64,000 bases of DNA from Symsagittifera roscoffensis (lineage: Eukaryota > Xenacoelomorpha > Acoela > Convolutidae). The DNA is taken from NCBI RefSeq assembly GCF_963678635.1, contig NC_087065.1:28973254-29037253 (forward strand), read 5' to 3'. Of the stretch, positions 43,737 to 53,122 are shown piece by piece (the first letter of the stretch is position 1; each line of letters starts with the position of its first letter). The notes under the pieces were generated by a model. It was given only the letters and a program-made list of their open reading frames with translations. It was not told the origin of the DNA and did no database searches. The position numbers and the translations under genes were made by a program.

Positions 43737-44828
43737 ATGAGTCTAGACAAGTCAAGGATACAAAAACGAGGTAATAGCTCTAGGAAATTCATACCTGAAA
43801 AGCAAAGAAAAACGAAGACCGATGCTTTTGTGGATTGGATCATGCGATCCCGGTCCGATAAAGAGGAGACGGTTTCAGGCAGAATGGTTGAAACGAGAAG
43901 TCAGAAGACCTCAGAAGAGCGAAGAGAACTGTTAGAAGTGGAGGTCAATAGGGACCATACCATGAACGACAACCAGGAAGTAAATGGACTGGAAGGGAGA
44001 AGCAGAAGGCTGGCGAGTGAATCTACTCCGGTAGAACAAGGCCACGATTTTGCCACTTCCACTGGGACATTGGATCGGGAAGAGATGTCGGAACTGTCCG
44101 ACATCTCAACTGAAGTAGCGGCAACTAGAAGATCTCCGACAGACAACACTATGTTGGCAAGCGGAACTGGGAAGCAAACAACGTCATCATCGTTCTCAGA
44201 AAGAATGAAGAACACCTTTGGAAACATCTTTCCATTCAGCATGGGAGGAGGAGCAGGAAACTATGGTGAGTCCCAGGAGGATGAGGAAGATGAAGAAGAG
44301 CAAGGGGACTTTGGATCTCAAGTCAGCCTCAATAGTTCGATCCAGGAGAGTGAGGCACACGTCGGAAGAGAGACTGGAACCATGGACAAATTTGGTGTAG
44401 TGACAACGATAAGCAAGGAGGCAAACACACCGGGCCAGTCAAAGGACTTCGCGATTAGGACAAGTTCGGAGCCACAACCTGAAGAGAGTAGAACCAGAGG
44501 GCTCGGCAACGCGTTAATGGATCCTGAAATAAATAATGAAAAGACGTTGAAGCAGAGAGTCAAGGCCCGGATCTCGACAAGCACGAAGTTACCTGGGACC
44601 GACAGGGTTACACCGCCACTAGTGACGCCACTCGTGGACGCCAACGGGGCAGCACTAGAGGAAGCCTTAAACAACATAGTGGGCAGTTTAGGAGAACAAA
44701 ATGAACAGATGTCGATAAGGATGAGTGAACTAGAAAGAGCAGTTCACATTGAAAGAGAAAGTCTGCGGGAAGAAATAAACCGCAACAGACAAGAAGTTGG
44801 CAGAAGCGAAAAACGCTTGAAAGAATGA
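43737..44828 (+). CDS. Gag N-terminal part, ends at an in-frame TGA
   Basis: 363 residues, charged and Ser/Thr-rich, with MVETRSQK, an acidic block (QEDEEDEEEQGD) and a C-terminal heptad-like segment MSIRMSELERAVHIERESLR. The TGA at 44826-44828 is in the same frame as the next ORF (44841) and falls within the coiled coil. The downstream part MARKLSRMTREAEQREL continues the heptads. I read this as one Gag interrupted by a point stop, probably from CGA. Programmed UGA readthrough, used by some retroviruses between gag and pol, is less likely because the stop lies inside Gag. Confidence 0.75.
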   Translation: MSLDKSRIQKRGNSSRKFIPEKQRKTKTDAFVDWIMRSRSDKEETVSGRMVETRSQKTSEERRELLEVEVNRDHTMNDNQEVNGLEGRSRRLASESTPVEQGHDFATSTGTLDREEMSELSDISTEVAATRRSPTDNTMLASGTGKQTTSSSFSERMKNTFGNIFPFSMGGGAGNYGESQEDEEDEEEQGDFGSQVSLNSSIQESEAHVGRETGTMDKFGVVTTISKEANTPGQSKDFAIRTSSEPQPEESRTRGLGNALMDPEINNEKTLKQRVKARISTSTKLPGTDRVTPPLVTPLVDANGAALEEALNNIVGSLGEQNEQMSIRMSELERAVHIERESLREEINRNRQEVGRSEKRLKE

Positions 44829-44840
44829 ACGGACGAACAT

Positions 44841-47800
44841 ATGGCGAGGAAATTGTCACGAATGACAAGAGAGGCGGAACAGCGAGAGTTACCCTTAAGA
44901 GACGACATGGAGAAGTTAAGAATTCAACAAGAGCAGTCTCTTGGGACTCTTGACACAAAGATAGACGCGATGATGGAGAGGCGAACTCAGGCTATCATGG
45001 ATAGGTTGGACGGGCTACTAAGCAGCAAGAGTGGACCAAAAGAAGGAGAGCCGAACTCGGGAGGTCCCAGCAGGGAACCGAGGGTGAACTTCAATGAACA
45101 TCAAAGGAGGAAGACGTATGGATCCACTAGAGGCAGGAGCAGTTCATCAGGCTATGCCACAAGGGGTAATACAGCATGGGGCCCGAACAGTAGAGCAAAT
45201 TCAACGGGGAACAGACAGACCTCTAACGAACGACCAACGCAAGGCACACATGCGACTGGGAGAAGTGATTCCGGCAACAGGGGGCATGCAAGCGCGAGGA
45301 GGAGTCATGTAGGTCAAGAGGGAAACACTCACGGCGATTCGGATTGCAGGGATGCACCTCATACAGAGCCTTCGACGAGGTGTGAGGACACTCAGGCGGG
45401 ACACTCAAGGGATACTACGGCAATGGCCACAGCATTTGAACCCCTGAACAGGTCTTTGGAGACATTCATGACGCGGTTATCTAGAACCAATGAACGCAGT
45501 GAGAAGTCCAGAAGAGTCTTTAAGAAGCCAAGATGCTACAAAGACGAATCTGATGGCTGTATTGATACCTGGATAGAGGTAATGAAGCTGCATTTCGAGG
45601 AAGAGGACTTATCGGAGAGACAGGAATGCAGCGCGCTCACCAGCAACTTAGAAGGGACAGCCCTGAACTGTGTCATGGCCAAGAAACAGTATCAACGTGA
45701 CACTGCTGAGAAAATCTTCGAAATCTTGTTAAACCGTTTCGGATCAGGGGTGCAGGGGCACCAGGCGATGATGCGCTTCGAGAAACGGAGGCAACGAGAG
45801 GATGAAACCATAGACAAGTTTCTTGATGATTTGGAAATGCTGAGAAGACGCAGCCAACCGGATGAGTCAAACCGAAGGATGAACCTGGCCGTAGCCTCAA
45901 AATTCATCGATGGTGTGAAAAATGATGAACTTCGTACGATGCTAGCAACGCATTACACACCACTATCAACTAATGCGCCAACACCGGAGGAGTTGAGGCT
46001 CAAATCAAAAGAGTATCTTTTGTTGAAACCTCCTTCGAGATCTGGATATTACAAGAACAATTATGGAAATTTTAACAACGGACCAGCAAACCAAGGGAAC
46101 AATTGGTACAAACCGAGGGATGATATGGACAAGAGACGTTCTTGTGCTAATTGCAGTTCAACAGACCATCATGTGTCAGCATGCCCAGCTTACAAACAAG
46201 GCATGAAAGCAATAGGCTTTAGCCTCGAGGACGAAGATGCGTCAGAGTTGGACCATGAGGATTTCATGAGAGGAGTAATTGCGAAATTCGGCCCGAGGGG
46301 TTTCTTTTGCAACTTGGAAGGTCATTTTAAATCAGATTGTCCGCAATTCTGGGATGCAGTGGCAGACATCAAGCATCCAAGACATGAAGAAGCTTTGTCA
46401 GGAGTGAAAGCCAGCAAGGCTCGACTTTTGAGTGAAGCGGAGGCACGCAGAAAGGATAAACCTCAAGAGCTGGCGGCAAAGAAAATGCAAGCGGTAACAG
46501 AGGAAGCACGTGAACCGGAACCAGCAACTGCGGCCGATGACTTCAAAATCGATTATAGCGCAGCTGCGAGGGATGCTATAAATAGAGTACAGCAAGAACT
46601 AGTGACGAAAGAGATTAAACAAAAGGTGAAACTCGAGCTGGAGAATGAGAAATTACAGGAGCAACTGAACGCCTTCGAAGCAACGGAAGTTGAAGAGGCA
46701 AAAGCACCAAGCAGCTTGAGCATGAAACTTAATGTTATCTCTGGTCAGAGGTTCGGTATGGCACCGCAAGGAAGTAAAATACAGTCGATAATCTCGGTGG
46801 CAGGGCATCAGGTAATCAGAAATCTGAGTGAACCGTCTGAGTTCACTTTGATGCATTTGGACACATATGCAGACTATCTGAGGCAGATGGAGCCACGCAC
46901 CGAGTCGAGGGCTTTGAGGGCACTACTAACGACGGGTGGCCCTCGCATGAAGAAACTTCATGGACGCTACCTAGAAGTCTATGGGCCGTATCAAGTGATG
47001 CTGAACGTGGATGGGATCAGTATCTACACCAGGACTTATGTAACAACAGATGATGACCAAATAGGGCAGATCTATTTGGGAGAAGAGGAACTCAAGGTCC
47101 GCAAGATAGGCCATGACGCCATGATGGAACAAGACGCAGTACACATTGGATATGAAGCAGATGTGACAGCACATCTGCTCGACACCAACGGAACAAAAAT
47201 TGGAGTCACAGGGCTTCTGGACACAGGAGCGGTAGTGAGTGTGATGCCGATAAAAACTTGGGAAAGAATGGGCTTCACGCGGGAAGATCTAATTCCAACG
47301 AATCTCCGACTGGCCGCAGCCAATCGAGGAGCTATCTACGTAGCCGGAAGAACACCAATAACGGTCCTCCACATGGGAGGACGGGATCTTTGGATGAGCT
47401 TCCTGGTGGTAGAGAATCTGGACGATGCCGACCAATTCATCTTGGGCAGAGATTTTGTCAGGAATTTTGACGTGATGATTGACTTGAACAACGGTCTAAT
47501 ACGGATTAGAAACCCGGACCGAAAGTATGTTAAGAGACCAATTAATAGGATAATAACAGACGAAAATAAGGTACCAGTTTTTTTGGATAGAAAAGTAAAA
47601 TTACAACCAGGACAAGCTGTAGTAGCAATTTTTAGAATGAGAAATCTAAATTCGTTGAGTGATAGTAAACAGGTTTGCTTAGTACCGAATCCAAATAGTC
47701 AGAGTTCGGTGATTTTAGGCCGGAGCTTCTCGGTAACGCGAAACGGACTGTGTGTCAGTGTGTTGTTGAACACACTGGACACCACGGTTTCAATCCAGCG

Positions 47801-49133
47801 TGGAAAGAAGCTTGGCTACGCTTTGCCGATGAGGACCGACTATGAGGAGACAGAAAACTTGAAGAAATATAGTGTGAAATACTGTCCTTATCATGCAAAG
47901 AAAGATAAAATTTTAAAGAGAATTAATGAATTAAAATCTATTCATAAATTGTTTTCAATGAAATCCGAGACGGACGACGGCTTATCAAGCTGCTCGAATT
48001 TTCCGGAACGCCCCTCGTCATATGAACTAGATTCTGACAAACCGGTTTTGCCAGAAATAGAACATTTAAAAGGGAAAATAGGTGAGGGAGATTTTGAAAA
48101 ATTGCGGGACGTTTTATATCGGAACGCAGATGTATTTTCAAAACATAAGGCGGATATCGGTTGCTGTAATTTCGTCGAACACGATATCGAACTAGAAGAG
48201 GGTGCCGTTCCACACAGAGAGGGCGCGAGACGAATGACGCCACACAAATCGGAAGCGTGCCGAGCGGAAATAGAAATGTTGCTTGAATACGACATGATAG
48301 AACCCTCGAAATCGCCATGGGCTTGCGGGGTAGTAATGGCGAAAAAGAAAGGGGGGCAGCTTAGATTTTGTTGCGACTTTCGTTACTTGAACGCGGTAAC
48401 AATAAAAGATGCGTACCCGATACCGCTAATAGATGAGAGCCTATCTAAACTTGGTGATGCCAAGTTCTTCACCACATTGGACTTAGGTTCTGCCTTCTGG
48501 CAGGTCCCTCTGCGAAAGAAGGACAGAGAGAAAACCGGATTCGCGTGCGAATTGGGGTTGTACCAGTGGAAGAGGATGCCCTTCGGCTTGTGCAATGCAA
48601 CAGCAACTTTTCAAAGGCTGATGGCTCAGGCTTTGACAGGAGTGACCAAAAAGTACGGGAATCTCTTGATGTGCTACGTGGATGACGTAGTCATAGCGAC
48701 ACCGACCCTGGAGGATCACATTGATTGGCTCGATGAAGTCTTCGGATGTATGAAAAGAGCAGGCTTGAAATGCAAACCATCGAAATGTGAAATCCTTAGG
48801 GATTCGATCAAGTACCTGGGAAGAATGGTGGACAGGCATGGTGTGAGGCCAGATCCGGAAGCAGTAGAGGCTGTGCTGACATGGAAGGCTCCGAGGACGG
48901 ACACACAGCTAATGAGCTTCCTAGGGTTTGCCAATTACTACCGGGAATTCATAAAAGGATATGCGGACAAGGTGTACCCGATGCAGAAGCTGATGCGCAA
49001 CAAAGGGAAAAAGTTCGAATGGAACGATGAGGCACAGGTTGCTTTCGAGAACATAAAGCGGGAACTGTGCGAAGCGCCAGTGCTGGGCATGCCTACAGAA
49101 AAGGGCATGTATAATCGAGCACAGGATGCGTGA
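44841..49133 (+). CDS. Gag-Pol: capsid, zinc knuckles, protease, reverse transcriptase
   Basis: 1430 residues in the frame of 43737. About 1-60 is the coiled-coil continuation, then a Gly/Ser/Asn/Arg-rich linker. A retrotransposon Gag domain lies at about 225-395. A CCHC knuckle CANCSSTDHHVSAC is at about 433. A second, FFCNLEGHFKSDC, at about 488 has Gly where the first Cys should be. The aspartic protease has GLLDTGAVVSV near 790. RT spans about 1105-1410: LRFCCDFRYLN, TLDLGSAFWQV, MPFGLCNA and CYVDDVV near 1279. Thumb/connection motif FLGFANYYREFI follows. The frame is lost just after EAPVLGMPTEKG because the RNase H region is deleted. Separation of Gag and Pol by protease is expected from the family. 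Confidence 0.92.
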   Translation: MARKLSRMTREAEQRELPLRDDMEKLRIQQEQSLGTLDTKIDAMMERRTQAIMDRLDGLLSSKSGPKEGEPNSGGPSREPRVNFNEHQRRKTYGSTRGRSSSSGYATRGNTAWGPNSRANSTGNRQTSNERPTQGTHATGRSDSGNRGHASARRSHVGQEGNTHGDSDCRDAPHTEPSTRCEDTQAGHSRDTTAMATAFEPLNRSLETFMTRLSRTNERSEKSRRVFKKPRCYKDESDGCIDTWIEVMKLHFEEEDLSERQECSALTSNLEGTALNCVMAKKQYQRDTAEKIFEILLNRFGSGVQGHQAMMRFEKRRQREDETIDKFLDDLEMLRRRSQPDESNRRMNLAVASKFIDGVKNDELRTMLATHYTPLSTNAPTPEELRLKSKEYLLLKPPSRSGYYKNNYGNFNNGPANQGNNWYKPRDDMDKRRSCANCSSTDHHVSACPAYKQGMKAIGFSLEDEDASELDHEDFMRGVIAKFGPRGFFCNLEGHFKSDCPQFWDAVADIKHPRHEEALSGVKASKARLLSEAEARRKDKPQELAAKKMQAVTEEAREPEPATAADDFKIDYSAAARDAINRVQQELVTKEIKQKVKLELENEKLQEQLNAFEATEVEEAKAPSSLSMKLNVISGQRFGMAPQGSKIQSIISVAGHQVIRNLSEPSEFTLMHLDTYADYLRQMEPRTESRALRALLTTGGPRMKKLHGRYLEVYGPYQVMLNVDGISIYTRTYVTTDDDQIGQIYLGEEELKVRKIGHDAMMEQDAVHIGYEADVTAHLLDTNGTKIGVTGLLDTGAVVSVMPIKTWERMGFTREDLIPTNLRLAAANRGAIYVAGRTPITVLHMGGRDLWMSFLVVENLDDADQFILGRDFVRNFDVMIDLNNGLIRIRNPDRKYVKRPINRIITDENKVPVFLDRKVKLQPGQAVVAIFRMRNLNSLSDSKQVCLVPNPNSQSSVILGRSFSVTRNGLCVSVLLNTLDTTVSIQRGKKLGYALPMRTDYEETENLKKYSVKYCPYHAKKDKILKRINELKSIHKLFSMKSETDDGLSSCSNFPERPSSYELDSDKPVLPEIEHLKGKIGEGDFEKLRDVLYRNADVFSKHKADIGCCNFVEHDIELEEGAVPHREGARRMTPHKSEACRAEIEMLLEYDMIEPSKSPWACGVVMAKKKGGQLRFCCDFRYLNAVTIKDAYPIPLIDESLSKLGDAKFFTTLDLGSAFWQVPLRKKDREKTGFACELGLYQWKRMPFGLCNATATFQRLMAQALTGVTKKYGNLLMCYVDDVVIATPTLEDHIDWLDEVFGCMKRAGLKCKPSKCEILRDSIKYLGRMVDRHGVRPDPEAVEAVLTWKAPRTDTQLMSFLGFANYYREFIKGYADKVYPMQKLMRNKGKKFEWNDEAQVAFENIKRELCEAPVLGMPTEKGMYNRAQDA

Positions 49134-50271
49134 CAAACACCAGAATGCTGACAGCCTCAGCAAGAAAACTGAGTTCTATGAAAGATTGGAGCAGAAGCAG
49201 GCCAACCAGGCGGAAATAAAGGAGGGATTCTCGTTTCTGGACAAAGAAACTTATGGAGCGCTTCCCTTGACGAGATGGTTGGATAAGTCTGGACATCCAA
49301 TTCCAGGGCTTCCTGAGTTACCCGTAGAGAAAGCAGCCGAGTTAAAGATCCTGTCCAAGGAGGACCCGGTCCCCTTGGATCTGTTGCTGCGCTCGAACCT
49401 GGTCCAGCAAGAACTCTCTCGCATGAATATAAACAGCCTCTCATTATTGGATAAAACGGTGCAAGTCACACCACAATTGATGCGGATGATGGGTGGATTG
49501 TTAGAAAGAGATGTGACCAGAGATGACCCCGAGTGGACAGCAGCAGTGGCATCGCTAACAGTCAGTGAAAAGGTGAAGATCATGACTTCCAGACGACAGC
49601 ACGAAGAGAACGAGAGGGATTGTAGGACAATAGTTCAGCAACTAGTATCCTCAATTCCCCAAGAGATTTTAACCAGTACTTCTTACGGACAGATAGAACA
49701 GGGGAGCAGCAAGCGAAAGAAAACCGTCACCTTTGTGGACCGGGATAAAGAGGGTGAAGAGGTAGAACAAAATCTGCTGCAGGACCATTTGTCCGGGGAG
49801 ACGGATAATGAAAAGAACCAGCGATCACAAGATCAACACACGGGACAAGGAAATTTGTCCGGGGAGTCTGAGATAAACGAGAAAATTCCTGATGAGAAAC
49901 AGGACCTAGAGTACAAGGTTTTGTCCGGGGAGTTCAGATGGATGCGAAGAAAGCACAGACATGATATGGAGGAGAGCGCAGTCTCCAGCACAACCTCTTC
50001 GACGGATGATGATTCCCGAAACTCAGGAATGGACACCTATTCAGACAGGAACTCGAGTTCGGAATCCGAACTGTCAGAACTAGCGATACACACGCTACTA
50101 GTGGAAACTCGGGCAAGGGACCTGGACAGAGAAGTGTACCAGGATCCTGACAGCGATCGCTACCTTATACCAAGCGAAAGAGTCTTTGACAACGCAGCGG
50201 ATGGTTTGGAGAATAGCGGTATCGAAACGTTCGATAAGTCTGTTGCCGCAGAAAGAGGCAGTCAGGACTGA
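49126..50271 (+). CDS. Pol: end of RNase H plus Ser/Glu-rich linker
   Basis: The start MRDKHQNADSLSKKTEF is the C-terminal HxNADxLSR-type end of gypsy RNase H. The main RNase H body, with its catalytic Asp/Glu residues, is missing between 49110 and 49126, and the frame shifts. The next 350 residues are charged and low-complexity, with no domain. Three LSGE motifs at about 49790, 49855 and 49921 are the translation of a recurring TTGTCCGGGGAG nucleotide motif. The frame ends at TGA 50269-50271. The next frame is already open from about 50262 (DLQPFQQETQPLAKIWC), so a 1-nt shift separates the two parts. Confidence 0.8.
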   Translation: MRDKHQNADSLSKKTEFYERLEQKQANQAEIKEGFSFLDKETYGALPLTRWLDKSGHPIPGLPELPVEKAAELKILSKEDPVPLDLLLRSNLVQQELSRMNINSLSLLDKTVQVTPQLMRMMGGLLERDVTRDDPEWTAAVASLTVSEKVKIMTSRRQHEENERDCRTIVQQLVSSIPQEILTSTSYGQIEQGSSKRKKTVTFVDRDKEGEEVEQNLLQDHLSGETDNEKNQRSQDQHTGQGNLSGESEINEKIPDEKQDLEYKVLSGEFRWMRRKHRHDMEESAVSSTTSSTDDDSRNSGMDTYSDRNSSSESELSELAIHTLLVETRARDLDREVYQDPDSDRYLIPSERVFDNAADGLENSGIETFDKSVAAERGSQD

Positions 50272-50368
50272 TCTTCAACCGTTTCAGCAAGAAACACAAC
50301 CGTTGGCGAAGATTTGGTGCGTTAAGATGGAAGAAGACACACATTAGCCCAACGAGCTGAATAGTCAG

Positions 50369-52006
50369 ATGAGGGTCATGAAGACGTACTTGAAGGCGAG
50401 ATACAGACTCTCGGACCTTCTAAGGGCGCAGAGAAATGATCGCATGACAAGCAACCTAAAAATGTGGATAGAAAACGGTGCACCTGACAAAGGTGACCTG
50501 GAAGAAGACAGCTATAGGATCCTGAGACAATACTTCATGCAGAAGGAGGGGAGATTATATCTGAACAAGGACGGGATCGTGGCTTGCAGGAGAAGAGAAG
50601 AAGACAAGGTCTTATACAAATATAACGCGATAGTGTTGCCGCAACTCTATCAGACAGAACTATTATTCAGGTCGCATGATCAGATGGGCCATCAAGGGAT
50701 CGACAAAGTGTATCAGAGGATCCTGAAGCGCTTTGAGTGGCCTGGAATGAAAAAGGCATGCGAGAAATGGGTAACAGCGTGCCTGTCATGCCAACAGGTC
50801 AAGGATCCAAGGAAATTACGATTTCCTTTCCAATCGATTGAGTCGTCTGAATTCAACGAGGCGGTGCAGATAGATCACCAAAAGATATGCATGACAGACA
50901 GCGGTTATAACCAAGTCTTGGTCATGATAGATCACTTCACGATGGGAGCGTATAATAGCACGCAACACTCCACCACTGGAGTCAGTCCACACATGATGCT
51001 GACGGGGCACGAGAAGTCTTTACCCTTGACATTCTTCTACCCAGAGTATGAGGGAAAGAAAACATCTCCACAGGTTTACGTGAGGGATGTGATCAGACGT
51101 CAACAGGAGTTGAACGATCTGTGCAGACGAAATACTCAGCAAGCACAGGCAAGGCAAAGGAAAAGATTCGACAAGAAAGCAGCTGGCGCAAAAGCTTACT
51201 CGGTGGGAGACTACGTATGGGTATTTCAGAACGTTATACCACCGAGAGGGACAAAGAAACTTCTAAAAAAATGGAGGGGACCCTTCATGATTACGGAGGT
51301 GCACCAGGAGGGACGCTTTTATAGACTGAGTACTGGCCGAGCCGCACACTACGAGAATATAAAGCCACACAATCCATCGACAGAAGACTGGTGTATACCT
51401 GCAGACATGGAAGAAGGGGATTATCTGATGATGGATCCTGCTTGTGAGGTCAATGAAAAAGGCACCAGGGAGAAGAACGATGGAAACGAAGTCGTAGAGG
51501 AAGGTACGGATACACCATTGGACCTGGATCCAAACGAACAGATCGAAGCGGACGATGAAACCTTACCCTACGCAGAGGAAGAGTGGCAGGATCCCGAACA
51601 GACAGAGGTTCCCAAGAACTTGGAACCAGATCTTCCGTTCACGCTGCAGACTCGTCAGAAGGACGGGACGAGACCAAGAAAGAAATACAATCCTTACGGT
51701 GACGACTTTGTAGTGGATAGGATAGATCTAAAGAAGATAGTGGAGGAAGTAGTGGGTTTAGAGGAAATAACTGTGTCACAAGACATTGACATAGTCGATG
51801 ATCACGACGATGAGTGGGTTGACGACTGGTCGAAACCCGAGGTAGAATTCGACGATGAGCAACAGCAGTCATATGAACAAGACCTGACGAACCTGCGTGT
51901 CTTAGAGTGGCTGAACGAAATGACATCAGACCCTAAAGAGACCAGCGTTACGATTCAAGACGTAGATCGTGAAAGCGCGAAATACATTAAGACCGAAACG
52001 AGATGA
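50369..52006 (+). CDS. Pol: integrase with deleted catalytic core
   Basis: 545 residues. The same frame is open further upstream but is cut by TAG at 50345-50347. The HHCC zinc finger is complete: HDQMGHQGIDK, then CLSCQQ at about residue 140. The first catalytic Asp is in AVQIDHQ. The core then breaks: VMIDHFT runs straight into MGAYNSTQHSTTG, which belongs to the end of the core, so the second Asp and the Glu are absent and the deletion is in frame. The C-terminal domain follows, with YSVGDYVWV and LKKWRGPFMITEV (GPY/F module), and a long acidic tail (residues about 340-540). Integration by this copy would be impossible. Confidence 0.88.
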   Translation: MRVMKTYLKARYRLSDLLRAQRNDRMTSNLKMWIENGAPDKGDLEEDSYRILRQYFMQKEGRLYLNKDGIVACRRREEDKVLYKYNAIVLPQLYQTELLFRSHDQMGHQGIDKVYQRILKRFEWPGMKKACEKWVTACLSCQQVKDPRKLRFPFQSIESSEFNEAVQIDHQKICMTDSGYNQVLVMIDHFTMGAYNSTQHSTTGVSPHMMLTGHEKSLPLTFFYPEYEGKKTSPQVYVRDVIRRQQELNDLCRRNTQQAQARQRKRFDKKAAGAKAYSVGDYVWVFQNVIPPRGTKKLLKKWRGPFMITEVHQEGRFYRLSTGRAAHYENIKPHNPSTEDWCIPADMEEGDYLMMDPACEVNEKGTREKNDGNEVVEEGTDTPLDLDPNEQIEADDETLPYAEEEWQDPEQTEVPKNLEPDLPFTLQTRQKDGTRPRKKYNPYGDDFVVDRIDLKKIVEEVVGLEEITVSQDIDIVDDHDDEWVDDWSKPEVEFDDEQQQSYEQDLTNLRVLEWLNEMTSDPKETSVTIQDVDRESAKYIKTETR

Positions 52007-52727
52007 TCCTTCCTGGGCTGCCCAGGAAGCACAACTTCTCATTCCAGCTTCTAACCTTGACTTGATATCCGGTATGCGATCGACGGGGACGCCGATGGAT
52101 ATTTTTGTCCGGGGAGTGGGGGTAGGACTTACCCACACTGAAAACCTGATAATAAAAAAATTGAGAATAGCAAGAGAAACAGGAGAGTTAGAAGCAGAAA
52201 CAGGCGAAGAACCTAAGAAACCTGGCATAGGCAGGGTAGTTGAGTCATATTTTAACTTACCAAATGAATATTTTAGTAACATAATACTAACAGACAGTGA
52301 TTTCATACTCACAAACAGAACATGTGCGATAGCAATCACCGCAGACGTGAGTTTTAGGACAGCGCTAGCGGCAGATTTTAAGAGGGAATACAAAAACGTG
52401 GAATTTCTTTGGAAGCAAAGACCAGGGATGGGGGGCGTAGCAGCCTTACCTCCGGCGGTGTCGCAGATACCGGGAAAGTACTTATGCTTCTTGGTAACGA
52501 GGGCGACAGAGAAGCAGCACGTGGACCCAGAAAACCTAGTCTTGTCTTTGACGAGGCTGAGGAACTTCTTTGTGGAAATGGACGTGAAGGAGCTCTCGCT
52601 TCCAGTGTACGATCCAAACAGAGGAAGACTGCATCCTCGGGAATTGTACGCGCTTGTACACGTGATATTCTCTGATACGAACATACAAGTATATCTACAT
52701 AAGAAATATTACTTAAGTATAGGCTGA
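51969..52727 (+). CDS. Accessory ORF: macro-domain-like protein
   Basis: 252 residues from the first Met, but the conserved part starts near the Met at 52094 (MDIFVRGVGVGLTHTE). Overlaps the integrase frame by 38 nt, so it may be reached by a frameshift or by reinitiation. The pattern TCAIAITADVSFRTALAADF, QRPGMGGVAAL, GKYLCFLVTRATEKQHVDP, LRNFFVEMDVKELSLPVYDP and LYALVHVIF is that of a macro domain (ADP-ribose/ADP-ribose-1''-phosphate binding, Poa1/Appr-type): N-terminal strand, Gly-rich loop, central strand with ThrR, then the LP-x-xDP strand. No membrane segment or signal peptide. Inferred role: counteracting host ADP-ribosylation or processing an ADP-ribosylated intermediate. Confidence 0.6.
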   Translation: MKARNTLRPKRDDPSWAAQEAQLLIPASNLDLISGMRSTGTPMDIFVRGVGVGLTHTENLIIKKLRIARETGELEAETGEEPKKPGIGRVVESYFNLPNEYFSNIILTDSDFILTNRTCAIAITADVSFRTALAADFKREYKNVEFLWKQRPGMGGVAALPPAVSQIPGKYLCFLVTRATEKQHVDPENLVLSLTRLRNFFVEMDVKELSLPVYDPNRGRLHPRELYALVHVIFSDTNIQVYLHKKYYLSIG

Positions 52728-53122
52728 GTGATGTGCGAAAGAGTGTTAGGCCAAAGACTAAGTTGTATGTAATGTGTGATATGTGTGTTATGTTATGATA
52801 TGTTATGTGTTAGGTTATTAAGATCATGGGTAAGTAGGGGTTAGTGACCATGAACAACTGAATGACGATCTTGGGAATAGATCCAAAGTTTGGACTGTCC
52901 AATCTTAGGTCGAATTCCAAAATTTTAGAAACCAATTGAATTTAATAAATTTTAGGATAAATATCTTTTTATCTGAACTGTTTTAAGCAAATTTTAACGA
53001 TATATGTTAAGGTGAAATTGACAAGTGTGACATTCGTGATTTCTTTTCTAGATCCTGATTGATCATTTAAATTACTCACTTGAGTCAAAGAATCGAATCA
53101 AATCAAACTTGAAAAGAATAGA
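52728..53122 (+). other. Spacer between macro and SGNH ORFs with candidate splice acceptor
   Basis: AT-rich, no ORF. At 53026-53036 it has TGTGACATTCG, identical to the first 11 bases of the LTR. It is followed by TGATTTCTTTTCTAG (AG at 53050-53051), a good 3' splice site 70 nt before the SGNH start codon. A subgenomic spliced mRNA could express the SGNH ORF. Confidence 0.5.
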
